A DNA stretch of 64,000 nucleotides. It comes from Acidobacteriota bacterium (GTDB lineage: Bacteria; Acidobacteriota; Blastocatellia; Pyrinomonadales; Pyrinomonadaceae). The translations under genes were made by a program, and so were the position numbers. Location of the stretch: NCBI GenBank assembly GCA_016703965.1, contig JADJBB010000021.1, positions 248,001-312,000 on the forward strand, given 5' to 3'. Numbering within the stretch: the stretch's first letter is position 1; the number at the start of each line of letters is the position of its first letter. Below, piece by piece: positions 51,313 through 59,107 of this stretch. The notes beneath the pieces were generated by a model, which worked only from the letters and a program-made list of their open reading frames with translations, ran no database searches and had not been told where the DNA came from.

Positions 51313-52244
51313 TGCCCTGAGTACCAATCATAACCATATTCCGCCCAGAAATCCTTCGGCCGTTCGCTCGTAAATTCGATCCGCCCGAGGCGTTTGATCT
51401 GTTTAATGCCGTACTTGGTCGGCGAAGCGATCCGCAGAGGCGCACCGTTCTCGGGTCGCAGCGGTTCGCCGTTCATTTCGTAGGCGAGCAGCGTCTGCGG
51501 GTGCATGATGCTCGGCATATCCCAGCCGACGTAGTATTTTTCATCCGGTGTGGACATGGCGACATATGGCAAAAGATCTTCGGGCTTTCCAGCGACGTCC
51601 GGCGGAGCACCGCTTGTGGTCTTTGGTTTATAAACCGCAGCGAAATCTGAGAATTTCACGCCTGCCCAATGCACGATCGTGCTCCAGCCCTCGATGCATT
51701 TGAATTCCGTGATCATCTCGGTCCGCGGCAGCTTTTTGATGTCGGCCATGGTGATGACAAGATCGTCGACACGTCCGGCGAGCCCGGCGACGGTTAGCGT
51801 CCACGCGGCAACGTCGATCTCTTGTTCGAGGCCTTCGAAACCGTTGGTTCTGATCGGCGTCACTTGTTCCGGCGGAAATTCAGGAGCTAGTTTAGTCGGA
51901 CGAAAGAAGAACTGACTTACACTTTCATTAAACTCGAATGTTTTTAGAAGTAGTCGATCTTTTGACTTAAATAGAAGATCTTTCGTCTCGTCAGACAACG
52001 ACCGCCATCCAATGATCCCAAGCAACGTAGTCGCACCTATGGAGAGAAAGTAGCGGCGTGACCGTGCGGACATTTCTTTTTTCGCGTCCTCCACCGACAT
52101 CGGCTCGCTGAGATAGCGGTGCTCGCCTAGGATCGAGGCTGTGTTTTGCGGGTCGTCGGGAAACGAATCGACGGTGTGGCCCGTTCGTCTTTCGAATTCA
52201 CGCACTTTTTCGACCAGTATTTCTTTATCGATATCTTTGCTCAT
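51309..52244 (-). CDS. Molybdopterin-dependent oxidoreductase (sulfite-oxidase/MsrP-like)
   Basis: 311 residues. The Moco-ligating Cys183 is in ITEFKCIEGWSTIVHWAGV, the sulfite-oxidase family site. A twin-arginine-type signal (SRRYFLSIG, 62-70) with a hydrophobic stretch follows an unusually long 60-residue N-terminal region, so the enzyme is probably exported folded by Tat and may stay anchored. Family members oxidise sulfite or reduce methionine sulfoxide. Its start overlaps the stop of the upstream cytochrome b gene by four bases, so the two probably form one complex. Confidence 0.85.
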   Translation of the reverse strand: MSKDIDKEILVEKVREFERRTGHTVDSFPDDPQNTASILGEHRYLSEPMSVEDAKKEMSARSRRYFLSIGATTLLGIIGWRSLSDETKDLLFKSKDRLLLKTFEFNESVSQFFFRPTKLAPEFPPEQVTPIRTNGFEGLEQEIDVAAWTLTVAGLAGRVDDLVITMADIKKLPRTEMITEFKCIEGWSTIVHWAGVKFSDFAAVYKPKTTSGAPPDVAGKPEDLLPYVAMSTPDEKYYVGWDMPSIMHPQTLLAYEMNGEPLRPENGAPLRIASPTKYGIKQIKRLGRIEFTSERPKDFWAEYGYDWYSGH

Positions 52245-53008
52245 ACCGTCGCCTCCTCGCCAGCTTTGATAGGCTCCGCATTAGGCTCGACCGCATCGAC
52301 AATGTCATAGCCCGTTATCATCGAGCGAAAATTGCGCCAGCCCGCCATGATGACCTGAAAAACGTGCACTAAAAAAAACAGAACAAAGCTGATCGTCAGC
52401 CAAAAATGTATCCACCGGGCCCATTCGTAGCCGCCAAATAGTGCTGTCAAAAACGACAGCTGAAGCGGTTTGTAGATCGAAAGGCCGGTAAGTACCGAGC
52501 CCATGCCCATCACGATCACGCTCGTATATGCAATGCGTTGGGCGTCGTTGTATTTTCCCTGCGGCGGTTTTTCTTTGACGATGTGAGCGTCGTGCAGGGC
52601 GACGAGCGGTGCACGCTTGAGCGAGCTGGGGACTGGCAAGATCGAACGCCATTCGCCGGAGACGATCGTATAAATAACGTAGATGAGACCATTTATGGCA
52701 AAAAGCCACATGAAAAAGAAATGGAGCTGCATGCCCTCGGCGAGACGCTGCGGGATGTTTGTCCATTCATAAGCCCACGGCGGCAGATAGTCCGGTATTT
52801 TGTAACCCCAAAAATCAACCTTCGAGATCTCAAAGAACCAGGGCGGGAAAAACTTGAACAGTTCGTAGCCGAACAGCCTGATTCCGTACACCTGATTTGC
52901 CCAATAGATCAGAATCCCGCTCCAGATCATCATTGTCAGGAGCGGAAAATTGATCCAGTGCATCCAGCGGATGGCGAGCGGATGTTTCTTTTCAAGCAGC
53001 TTTTGCAT
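52241..53008 (-). CDS. Cytochrome b561-type membrane protein, partner of the molybdoenzyme
   Basis: 255 residues with four or five membrane helices and the Ni-hydrogenase/thiosulfate-reductase cytochrome b pattern: HPLAIRWMHWINFPLLTMMI at the N-terminus, LAEGMQLHFFFMWLFAINGL in the middle and FWLTISFVLFFLVHVFQVIM near the end. Histidines in these helices are likely haem ligands. It would pass quinol electrons to the periplasmic molybdoenzyme encoded next. Follows the anti-sigma gene by 23 bases in the same direction. Confidence 0.85.
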   Translation of the reverse strand: MQKLLEKKHPLAIRWMHWINFPLLTMMIWSGILIYWANQVYGIRLFGYELFKFFPPWFFEISKVDFWGYKIPDYLPPWAYEWTNIPQRLAEGMQLHFFFMWLFAINGLIYVIYTIVSGEWRSILPVPSSLKRAPLVALHDAHIVKEKPPQGKYNDAQRIAYTSVIVMGMGSVLTGLSIYKPLQLSFLTALFGGYEWARWIHFWLTISFVLFFLVHVFQVIMAGWRNFRSMITGYDIVDAVEPNAEPIKAGEEATV

Positions 53009-53031
53009 CTTTATCCTCGTATTCGTCCATT

Positions 53032-53919
53032 TTACATTGTCGGTTTCTCGACATGAGAGCGGATCGCTGGTGCGATCGCATTTGCGAGCACTACATTGTC
53101 AGACTCCGCTAGCTGCGACACGATGAAAACCGCGTGATGCCCCGCCAGAAAGCCTGCGGCTCCGACCGCGCCGTCGTAGAGCGCCGTTTGGATGCCATAA
53201 CTATCGCCCGGCAGGTCGGTATCGGTCATCAGAATAGAGACCATTTTTCCTTTGTGTTTGACGACAACGTGAGCAAATCTGCGGCCCTCGTAAACGCAAG
53301 AGTGAGACTCAATAAACTCTACGTCACCCGAAACCTCCGCGTTTGCAGTGCCCTTGAACCCCGCCATCATTACGTTGTCGAGATCTTTATTATACGCCCC
53401 AAATTTTGTTGCGGCCTCGTCGAGGGTGATCGGGTCTTCTTTTAGATTGTATTTGACGGCACAATTCTCGTGATCGCCGACCGCGAGCGAGGTCAGCTCG
53501 GCCCACGAAGCACGGACGGCTTTAACGATATCAGTGTTGTTATTGAGCGTTACGAAAACATTCGTGCGATTCATCCAAACCATCGTCCCGGTCACCGCCA
53601 GAAGCAGACAGGCAAAACCGACCGCAACCATGCGTGCGGGAACATGAAAACCGCCCGTCAGCTTTTCAATCCAGCCTGGATTCATCGCTGTTTCCTTAAG
53701 TTCTGCCGCCATTCTCGAATAGTAAACCGGGTCGATCTGCACCTCAGCGGAGTTCTTAACGGCGTGACGAAGCTGAGCCTTTAACGCACGGCGCGATGAC
53801 ATTTCGTATCGGCAATCGGCGCAACTTTCGAGGTGTCTGAGCACTTCGTGATTGGTCTCGACCAGCAGTTCATCGCTGATGTACGAGTCGATCATTGCTT
53901 TTAGTTCTCTGCAATCCAT
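53032..53919 (-). CDS. Anti-sigma factor with zinc-binding ZAS domain
   Basis: 295 residues. N-terminal zinc motif with Cys3 and His29-x3-Cys33-x2-Cys36 (HLESCADC), as in RsrA/ChrR-type anti-sigma factors. One membrane helix at about 95-115 (MVAVGFACLLLAVTGTMVWM) and a periplasmic domain of about 175 residues with a single Cys in SHSCVYEGRRF. It would hold the co-encoded ECF sigma at the membrane and release it on a signal, perhaps oxidative given the zinc-Cys site and neighbours. Starts six bases after the sigma gene. Confidence 0.88.
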   Translation of the reverse strand: MDCRELKAMIDSYISDELLVETNHEVLRHLESCADCRYEMSSRRALKAQLRHAVKNSAEVQIDPVYYSRMAAELKETAMNPGWIEKLTGGFHVPARMVAVGFACLLLAVTGTMVWMNRTNVFVTLNNNTDIVKAVRASWAELTSLAVGDHENCAVKYNLKEDPITLDEAATKFGAYNKDLDNVMMAGFKGTANAEVSGDVEFIESHSCVYEGRRFAHVVVKHKGKMVSILMTDTDLPGDSYGIQTALYDGAVGAAGFLAGHHAVFIVSQLAESDNVVLANAIAPAIRSHVEKPTM

Positions 53920-53925
53920 AACATC

Positions 53926-54510
53926 CTATCCTTCGGCGGCGATCCTGCCTTGTGCGTTAAAGCCTGTCAATTCCTGTCTGAGCAAGCGTCGTCCGCGGTG
54001 GAGCCGCGACATTATCGTTCCGATCGGCACCTGAAGCAGCTCGGCGGCTTCCTTGTACGAAAATTCCTCGACATCCGTCAGCAGAACGACCTGGGCAAAT
54101 TTTGCGGGAACGCGGCGAATAGCTTCAATGATCTCTTCGTCCCTCAGATTCTGCGGGATCGGCGGTTCGAAGGCGACGGTTTGGGCGATCTGCTCCTCGG
54201 TGTCCTCGACGAGCTTGAGCTGGCCGAGCTTCATACGGCGTTTGCCGTTGACGCGATAGAGGATCGTGACGAGCCAGGCACGGCAGTTGGTGTCGGGCGA
54301 ATAGCGGTGGAAAGATCTCAGCGCCTGAACAAACGTTTCCTGCGTCAGATCCTCGGCAGTTTCCTTGTCGCGGACGAGCCAGTACGCGACGCGATACACG
54401 TCCGGCATCAACGGCAAAGCCTCAGCCTCGAACGCCGCCCATTCTTTTTCCCGCTCCCGTCCCAAACCAAACATATTTGCCCGCCAGCTCAATAATGCCT
54501 GAGAGTGCAT
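53926..54510 (-). CDS. ECF (RpoE-type) RNA polymerase sigma factor
   Basis: 194 residues from the ATG at 54510; ATG at 54474 (MFGLGRERE) is an alternative. Region 2 is clear (VYRVAYWLVRDKETAEDLTQ, ETFVQALRSFHRYSP, CRAWLVTILYRV), as is region 4 (LRDEEIIEAIRRVPAKFAQV, FSYKEAAELLQVPIGTIMSR and LHRGRRLL). It directs transcription of an envelope or oxidative stress regulon; the genes immediately downstream (anti-sigma, cytochrome b, molybdoenzyme) are probable members. Confidence 0.92.
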   Translation of the reverse strand: MHSQALLSWRANMFGLGREREKEWAAFEAEALPLMPDVYRVAYWLVRDKETAEDLTQETFVQALRSFHRYSPDTNCRAWLVTILYRVNGKRRMKLGQLKLVEDTEEQIAQTVAFEPPIPQNLRDEEIIEAIRRVPAKFAQVVLLTDVEEFSYKEAAELLQVPIGTIMSRLHRGRRLLRQELTGFNAQGRIAAEG

Positions 54511-54527
54511 GGATTATTCCCGCTCGT

Positions 54528-54604
54528 TGCAAAAGCCCGCGCGTCAGCAAGGGCGAATCATTCAACTCGAGTATAACGCCCTTGCTTACGCGCGGGCTTT
54601 TGCA
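54528..54604. repeat. Palindromic repeat (AAAGCCCGCGCG family) upstream of the sigma gene
   Basis: TGCAAAAGCCCGCGCGTCAG and its partner CGCCCTTGCTTACGCGCGGGCTTTTGCA form a near-perfect 28-base-pair palindrome with a loop of about 20 bases, in the region between the divergent sigma and msrB genes. It is likely an extragenic palindrome and could affect either promoter. Confidence 0.75.
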
Positions 54605-54688
54605 TTCCACATTTCCGAATCCGGAATAAACCGCTCACCGAACTGAATAGTAACAACGTTAGCAACGTGCGCTACATTTATACATATT

Positions 54689-55267
54689 ATGAGAAACATT
54701 CATACATTCACCGCAATTTTGATACTTGCAGCGATAACGGCAGTTATCGGTTTCGCATGTGCGAGCAAAGCCGCGACTGAAACCGCAAAGGTCGCTGAGC
54801 CGATAGCTGAGACCGCACCGACACCGGCGAAAAATGGGGCAAAGCCCGGAGCGGACGATGTTTTTGACGGGCAAAAGGTCGTCAAGACCGACGAAGCGTG
54901 GAGAAAGGAGCTTTCGGCCGAGGCATATCATGTTCTTCGCGAAGAAGGAACCGAACGCGCCTTCACGGGTGAATACGCTGACAATCACGAGGACGGCGAT
55001 TATTACTGTGCCGCGTGTCATCTCAAGCTTTTCAGCTCGAAAACAAAGTTCGAGTCAGGCACCGGCTGGCCGAGCTTTTACGAGCCGATCAACAAAAAGA
55101 ACGTAGTCGAAAAAACCGACAAACTGCTCGGCTACGAACGCACCGAGGTCGAATGCGCCCGCTGCGGCGGACATCTCGGCCACGTCTTCGACGATGGGCC
55201 GCAGCCGACGGGATTGAGATATTGTATGAATTCGGTTTCTCTGAAGTTTGAGAAGGCTGCGAAGTAA
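54689..55267 (+). CDS. msrB: Lipoprotein peptide-methionine (R)-S-oxide reductase
   Basis: 192 residues. Signal peptide with lipobox IGFAC (Cys24) and an Ala/Thr/Lys linker to about residue 55, then the MsrB domain: WRKELSAEAYHVLREEGTER, a zinc site made of CAAC and CARC, the SGTGWPSFYEP motif and catalytic Cys179 in RYCMNSVSLKF. It reduces methionine-R-sulfoxide in proteins. Being lipid-anchored, it acts on the periplasmic side and complements the divergent molybdoenzyme system if that is MsrP-like. Confidence 0.93.
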   Translation: MRNIHTFTAILILAAITAVIGFACASKAATETAKVAEPIAETAPTPAKNGAKPGADDVFDGQKVVKTDEAWRKELSAEAYHVLREEGTERAFTGEYADNHEDGDYYCAACHLKLFSSKTKFESGTGWPSFYEPINKKNVVEKTDKLLGYERTEVECARCGGHLGHVFDDGPQPTGLRYCMNSVSLKFEKAAK

Positions 55268-55270
55268 AGG

Positions 55271-55438
55271 CTATTTCTTTTTAAAGCGGAAGATGGCGTA
55301 GGCGATCAGGAACAACCCGATCACGATCTCTGAGATCCTGCCAAATCCATGGCCACTTGGCAAAAGGCCGTTCGTGGTCGCGGCACTTGCGAGAAACCAT
55401 ATGCCGGCGAGGAGTAGAATTAGCCAGAGATATTTCAT
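55271..55438 (-). CDS. Small two-helix membrane protein, 55 residues
   Basis: ATG at 55436-55438 to TAG at 55271-55273. Hydrophobic N-terminus (MKYLWLILLLAGIWFLASAA), a short polar loop (TTNGLLPSGHGFGRIS), a second helix (EIVIGLFLIAYAIFRF) and a basic KKK end. Coding is supported by the clean membrane-protein pattern and by the absence of a better frame. Function unknown. It is convergent with msrB, with three bases between the stops. Confidence 0.6.
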   Translation of the reverse strand: MKYLWLILLLAGIWFLASAATTNGLLPSGHGFGRISEIVIGLFLIAYAIFRFKKK

Positions 55439-55446
55439 CGCTTAAC

Positions 55447-55468
55447 ACGCCGGCTTGAAGCCGGCGTT
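55447..55468. repeat. Small perfect hairpin
   Basis: ACGCCGGCTTGAAGCCGGCGT forms a nine-base-pair stem with a three-base loop between the YggX-like gene and the small membrane-protein gene. No T-tract follows, so it is more likely a short palindromic repeat than a terminator. Confidence 0.55.
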
Positions 55469-55472
55469 CCAT

Positions 55473-55766
55473 TTACCAATTGACCTTTCCTTCCTGCGAA
55501 GTGTCGATCTGGGCCAGCTCGACGCCTTCGTTGTAGAAGAAGATCTTCATGTTATCGAAGAGGAACTGATGCGAATCGGGATTTGAAACGTCCAAGCCGA
55601 AGTGGTTGATGAGCTGGTTCTGCTTTTGCAGCCACTCTTTCCAGCAGCCCTGACACATCTCTTCACCGATCTTTTGACCCAGTTCCGTAGGTATCGGCGC
55701 GTAACCGATCGGCTCGGTCTTCTGATCGCAGCGTCCACATTTAAATTTATCACCAAATAAAGCCAT
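55473..55766 (-). CDS. YggX-like Fe(II)-trafficking/oxidative damage protein with added Cys pairs
   Basis: 97 residues. The helical core matches YggX: YAPIPTELGQKIGEEMCQGC, WKEWLQKQNQLINHFGLDVS, NPDSHQFLFDNMKIFFY. The usual single Cys near the N-terminus is replaced by CGRC and CQGC, a four-Cys arrangement that could bind zinc or iron. YggX proteins protect Fe-S enzymes during oxidative stress. Neighbours on the same strand include a Bcp peroxiredoxin, which fits. Confidence 0.8.
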   Translation of the reverse strand: MALFGDKFKCGRCDQKTEPIGYAPIPTELGQKIGEEMCQGCWKEWLQKQNQLINHFGLDVSNPDSHQFLFDNMKIFFYNEGVELAQIDTSQEGKVNW

Positions 55767-55783
55767 AGAGAGATTTTATCACA

Positions 55784-55898
55784 GACTGGAGCGCAAGCAT
55801 CTTGCTTGCCAAGCAGGTTCCTCCGGCGTGATGGCGTAGGGATTGTTTCACTGACGATCCACTCAAAAACGGGCGAGCAGGATGCTCACCCTCCAGTC
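55784..55898. repeat. Long palindromic repeat, copy 3, diverged (GACTGGAGCGCAAGC family)
   Basis: Starts GACTGGAGCGCAAGCATCTT and ends AGCAGGATGCTCACCCTCCAGTC, with an inner GGTTCCTCCGGCGTGATGGCG. It is less exact than copies 1 and 2. Its end overlaps the stop codon of the bcp gene (read on the minus strand). Confidence 0.78.
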
Positions 55899-56352
55899 AC
55901 ATTCCTTTTGCCAACAGAATAGCTGCCAAAACATCATCGTCCGAAGGCTTAAAAAGGCTCACAGCCTGCACCTTGTGATATGCGACCTTGCCGTTGCCGT
56001 CGATGACGACCACACCGCGGGCCGAACGGCCGGGGAGCCAGGATTTCATGTCGTACAGCTCCGAAACCTTGCGGTCCGCGTCCGACAAAAGCCGCAGCGG
56101 CAACTGATTCTTATCAGCAAACCCCTTATGCGACTCGACCGTGTCGGTCGATATCCCGACAACCTCAGCCCCCGTCGCCTGATACTCCGACCAGTGATCC
56201 CGAACCGAACAAAGCTGCGCCGTACAAACCGGTGTATTATCGCCCGGATAAAAGAGCAGAACCACCGGTTTGCCTTGGTGTTCGTTGAGCGTCCAGCTGT
56301 TGCCGTCGCCATCTAATAGGGTGAAATTCGGTGCGATATTTCCAGTGGTCAT
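55897..56352 (-). CDS. bcp: Thioredoxin-dependent peroxiredoxin (Bcp/PrxQ type)
   Basis: 151 residues. The peroxidatic Cys43 lies in GDNTPVCTAQLC, with the PrxQ-type resolving Cys48 five residues on. Surrounding PVVLLFYPGD and GVVVIDGNGKVAYHK are standard. It reduces hydrogen peroxide and organic hydroperoxides in the cytoplasm. The TGA stop is formed at the end of the adjoining repeat. Confidence 0.93.
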   Translation of the reverse strand: MTTGNIAPNFTLLDGDGNSWTLNEHQGKPVVLLFYPGDNTPVCTAQLCSVRDHWSEYQATGAEVVGISTDTVESHKGFADKNQLPLRLLSDADRKVSELYDMKSWLPGRSARGVVVIDGNGKVAYHKVQAVSLFKPSDDDVLAAILLAKGM

Positions 56353-56361
56353 TTTGTTATT

Positions 56362-56982
56362 TTATGTCAGAAAACTTATCACCCATACTGCGTAGAACCA
56401 GATAAATCCCATATACGAAATAAAATGTACTTTCCTGATCGTGACCCAGTCGTAGACAAAGAGGGAGATAAAAAACGCATTCCATACCAGAGGGATACTG
56501 ATTAAAAGATTTACATCTACAAACATGTCTAAAGAGCGACTCAGTATCGGCTCTAACATGTAAAAGATAGCTACCAGAATCAGTCGCTTGTGTTTCTCGG
56601 GTATTTTTCGATATTTGTAGGCCGCAAAGATCAGGACTGCAAAGCTCACCATGAAAAACCGATTGGGCCTTGCATAGAATGCAAGATTGCCCCAGCCCTT
56701 GTAGGTGGCAATAAAGATGTAAAAGGTGCTTATCACCACACCGGCCGCGACTATCATGCCGGCAATGCCTAATTTTTTGTGAGCCTCCAAATTATCTTTA
56801 CGAATAAAGGTGGTCTGAATAACAAAAATGACCATCCACAAAAGCAAAATGATCCCGTGAATGACGAACTTAGGGTCGTGATTGCTCTCTTGTCCGACGT
56901 CGGTGATCAGGTTGTCCGAGAATGCGAGCAGCGACAACAAAAGCACCACGATACTGATAACTGAAAAGTAGTATTTCCTCAC
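56362..56982 (-). CDS. Polytopic membrane protein, about six helices
   Basis: 206 residues. Helices can be drawn at about 5-22, 42-62, 72-95, 105-122, 135-155 and 165-205. Conserved-looking histidines occur in KFVIHGIILLLWMVIFVIQT and EAHKKLGIAGMIVAAGV, which recall haem-binding or DUF420-like membrane proteins, but the assignment is weak. Follows the radical SAM gene by 18 bases and precedes bcp by nine on the same strand, so a shared transcript is likely. Confidence 0.6.
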   Translation of the reverse strand: MRKYYFSVISIVVLLLSLLAFSDNLITDVGQESNHDPKFVIHGIILLLWMVIFVIQTTFIRKDNLEAHKKLGIAGMIVAAGVVISTFYIFIATYKGWGNLAFYARPNRFFMVSFAVLIFAAYKYRKIPEKHKRLILVAIFYMLEPILSRSLDMFVDVNLLISIPLVWNAFFISLFVYDWVTIRKVHFISYMGFIWFYAVWVISFLT

Positions 56983-57000
56983 GACTCCTCCCGGAAAGGT

Positions 57001-58026
57001 CTATTGAAAATCCCTAATATCCTTAAACGGCTTCTCCGCGTCGTTAAAATCAGGCCGGTAGTAATGTGATGCCGATTCGTATTCCTGCATGAAGCCTTCT
57101 TCCATGCCGATATCTTCCAGTAAAGATACGGCTTCGAACCATTCGCCTTCGGAGATGCGACGAGACAATAGAATATAGCGGTCGTCGGTCGCGGCTTTGT
57201 TGGTGGCGTAGTATTGGGCCATGAGCGAGATGGCGGTTTTGGGTGATAATTCGTCACGGATCCAGCGTAGGTTTGATTCGATGTCGGCGATGCCGTTTGG
57301 CAGGACCAGCAGGCGGATCATGAGGCCGCGTTTCAGCAAACCGTCTTCGCCAAACTGCAGCGTGTCGCCCATTTGGCGGTGCATTTCCTTGATCGCGGCA
57401 CGGGCGTGTTCCTTGTAATCGCGAACCTTGGAATACTGAAAACCGGCGTCCGAATCGGCGTATTTCAGATCAGGCAGATAGATATCAACGATGCCATCGA
57501 GCAGCCGCAGGACCTCGACCGAATCGTAGGCGTTCGTGTTGTAAACGATCGGCAGCGTCAGCCCTTGTTGGGCCGCAAGCAAGATCCCGCGGGCCATCTG
57601 CGGGGCAAAATGTGTGGGCGAGACAAAGCCGATGTTGTGCACGCCTTTTGCCTGCAGCTCAAGCATCATCTCGGCGAGGCGTTCATGGGTTATCTCGTTC
57701 TTTTTCTGCGTTTTCCAGGTTTGCGAGATCTGATAATTCTGGCAGTAAACGCAGCGGAGATTGCAGTTGCCGAAGAATATGTTTCCCGCACCATTGGTGC
57801 CCGATAGACACGGCTCTTCGCCAAAATGGGCGGTGTATGACGAGACGATCGGTAGACGGCCCGAATAGCACGCCGCGATCTCGTCATTGAGCCGGTTGTT
57901 GCCGCAGTCTTTCGGGCAGATAGTGCAGGAGGCGAGGAGAACTTCGAGCCGCTTGACCCGAGACTCCAACTCACCCGAATCTAAAAGCCCAATATAATTA
58001 GGTTGTGTATCAGCCATCCCAGTCAC
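57001..58026 (-). CDS. Radical SAM protein, PflA-like (COG1313)
   Basis: 341 residues. The [4Fe-4S]-binding motif Cys88-x3-Cys92-x2-Cys95 is in FFGNCNLRCVYCQNYQISQ. An additional N-terminal Cys cluster (SCTICPKDCGNNR, AACYSGR) is typical of the pyruvate-formate-lyase-activating-enzyme-like group COG1313. Later motifs (FVSPTHFAPQM, YNTNAYDSVEVLRLL, VDIYLPDLKYAD) support it. The substrate protein is not known for this group; no glycyl-radical enzyme lies nearby. ATG at 58017 is an alternative start. Confidence 0.85.
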   Translation of the reverse strand: MTGMADTQPNYIGLLDSGELESRVKRLEVLLASCTICPKDCGNNRLNDEIAACYSGRLPIVSSYTAHFGEEPCLSGTNGAGNIFFGNCNLRCVYCQNYQISQTWKTQKKNEITHERLAEMMLELQAKGVHNIGFVSPTHFAPQMARGILLAAQQGLTLPIVYNTNAYDSVEVLRLLDGIVDIYLPDLKYADSDAGFQYSKVRDYKEHARAAIKEMHRQMGDTLQFGEDGLLKRGLMIRLLVLPNGIADIESNLRWIRDELSPKTAISLMAQYYATNKAATDDRYILLSRRISEGEWFEAVSLLEDIGMEEGFMQEYESASHYYRPDFNDAEKPFKDIRDFQ

Positions 58027-58428
58027 TTAACTCTTAATAACCACGCGGCAATGATAACAACTTTGGTGTTTATCATCTTTTTTATGCCAACGATGAGTTT
58101 GTCCTTCTGCTTCACAGTCATCTGGCATATCAGGATAAAAATGATTCAAATACTCAGTCGAATTTAGATCACTAGTCTGCATTGAGGAAAATATTTCTGT
58201 TTTATTGCTGACCTTTTTATCGAACAAATGAAATACATCTACGAAGCCCGTAAACTCAGAGCCCAAGGAATCATCACAATACTGATTTGCTTCTTTCTCG
58301 GCCTTCTTAATAGCGGAATCCCAGTCTTTAGCCTCGATCAAAATTATCCTTTCTTCATAAATTTGGCGACGGGAATCAGTCGCCGGAAGACGAAATATAC
58401 ACTTTGCGGAATACCAAGATTTTTTCAT
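58027..58428 (-). CDS. DUF4288 family protein
   Basis: 133 residues. The family signature is visible: KKSWYSAKCIFRLPATDSR, YEERIILIEAKDWDSAIKKA, then EFTGFVDVFHLFDKKV. The C-terminus adds HRWHKKDDKHQSCYHCRVVI with a Cys pair. Function unknown. The stop adjoins the radical SAM start directly; the coding sequence is more A/T-rich than its neighbours. Confidence 0.75.
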   Translation of the reverse strand: MKKSWYSAKCIFRLPATDSRRQIYEERIILIEAKDWDSAIKKAEKEANQYCDDSLGSEFTGFVDVFHLFDKKVSNKTEIFSSMQTSDLNSTEYLNHFYPDMPDDCEAEGQTHRWHKKDDKHQSCYHCRVVIKS

Positions 58429-58433
58429 TAGGT

Positions 58434-59075
58434 CTATTCTCCGCCAAGAGTGTTAGATACTTTGCGTTCACGTTTTTCCTTTAGTTTGGCGGTGTTCAAG
58501 CCGTTGTGTCTGCCGTGTTTTGCGTATTTACTGGTAATGTCGTCAGGAGCAACGTTGCGGGCGAGTTCCCACGTAAAATCCATCTCTGCATTCACCGTCG
58601 CGGTCGCCATTCTGGTCTCTTTGATCATCAGCAGGCTGCCCCAAAACAGGCACATGATGCCCCCGATCCCAAATGCGATCGGGAAGAGCTGGAGCATCCT
58701 GTATTTTGTAAGAAATGCCGCCGTTGCGATGAGGACGCTTGTCAGAACGAATGCACCGATGCCGTAGTAGAATGTGCCGAGAGCACGCTGCAATATGCGC
58801 GAACGGCTGGTGACTTTGTCGAGCAGATCGACCACGACCTCAACACGTTTATCGTAAAGCGGCACCTCATCGCGGTCCTCGACATAGATCAGCTCGCCGA
58901 GACGTATCTCGAGCTGACGAACGCGATCGACCACGCGACCCAGACGCGTCGAGGTCGAGAGCACGAGCGAACCGGTTGCCGAGATAAGCAGGGCAGGTGT
59001 GACCATCGCGGTCAGGAATTCGATAGTCGTGTTCAGGGCGTTGGAATCAATGTTGATCAACTCGTCAGCGAACAT
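58434..59075 (-). CDS. DUF2721-like membrane protein
   Basis: 213 residues. N-terminal membrane helix with TPALLISATGSLVLSTSTRL, then a helical cytoplasmic loop (VDRVRQLEIRLGELIYVEDR), two further helices (YYGIGAFVLTSVLIATAAFL and LFPIAFGIGGIMCLFWGSLL) and a basic C-terminal tail. This is the three-helix DUF2721 layout. Function unknown. Divergent from the esterase gene. Confidence 0.75.
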   Translation of the reverse strand: MFADELINIDSNALNTTIEFLTAMVTPALLISATGSLVLSTSTRLGRVVDRVRQLEIRLGELIYVEDRDEVPLYDKRVEVVVDLLDKVTSRSRILQRALGTFYYGIGAFVLTSVLIATAAFLTKYRMLQLFPIAFGIGGIMCLFWGSLLMIKETRMATATVNAEMDFTWELARNVAPDDITSKYAKHGRHNGLNTAKLKEKRERKVSNTLGGE

Positions 59076-59107
59076 ATTCTCGAATTCTACGCTATAATTT
59101 CGGAAAA

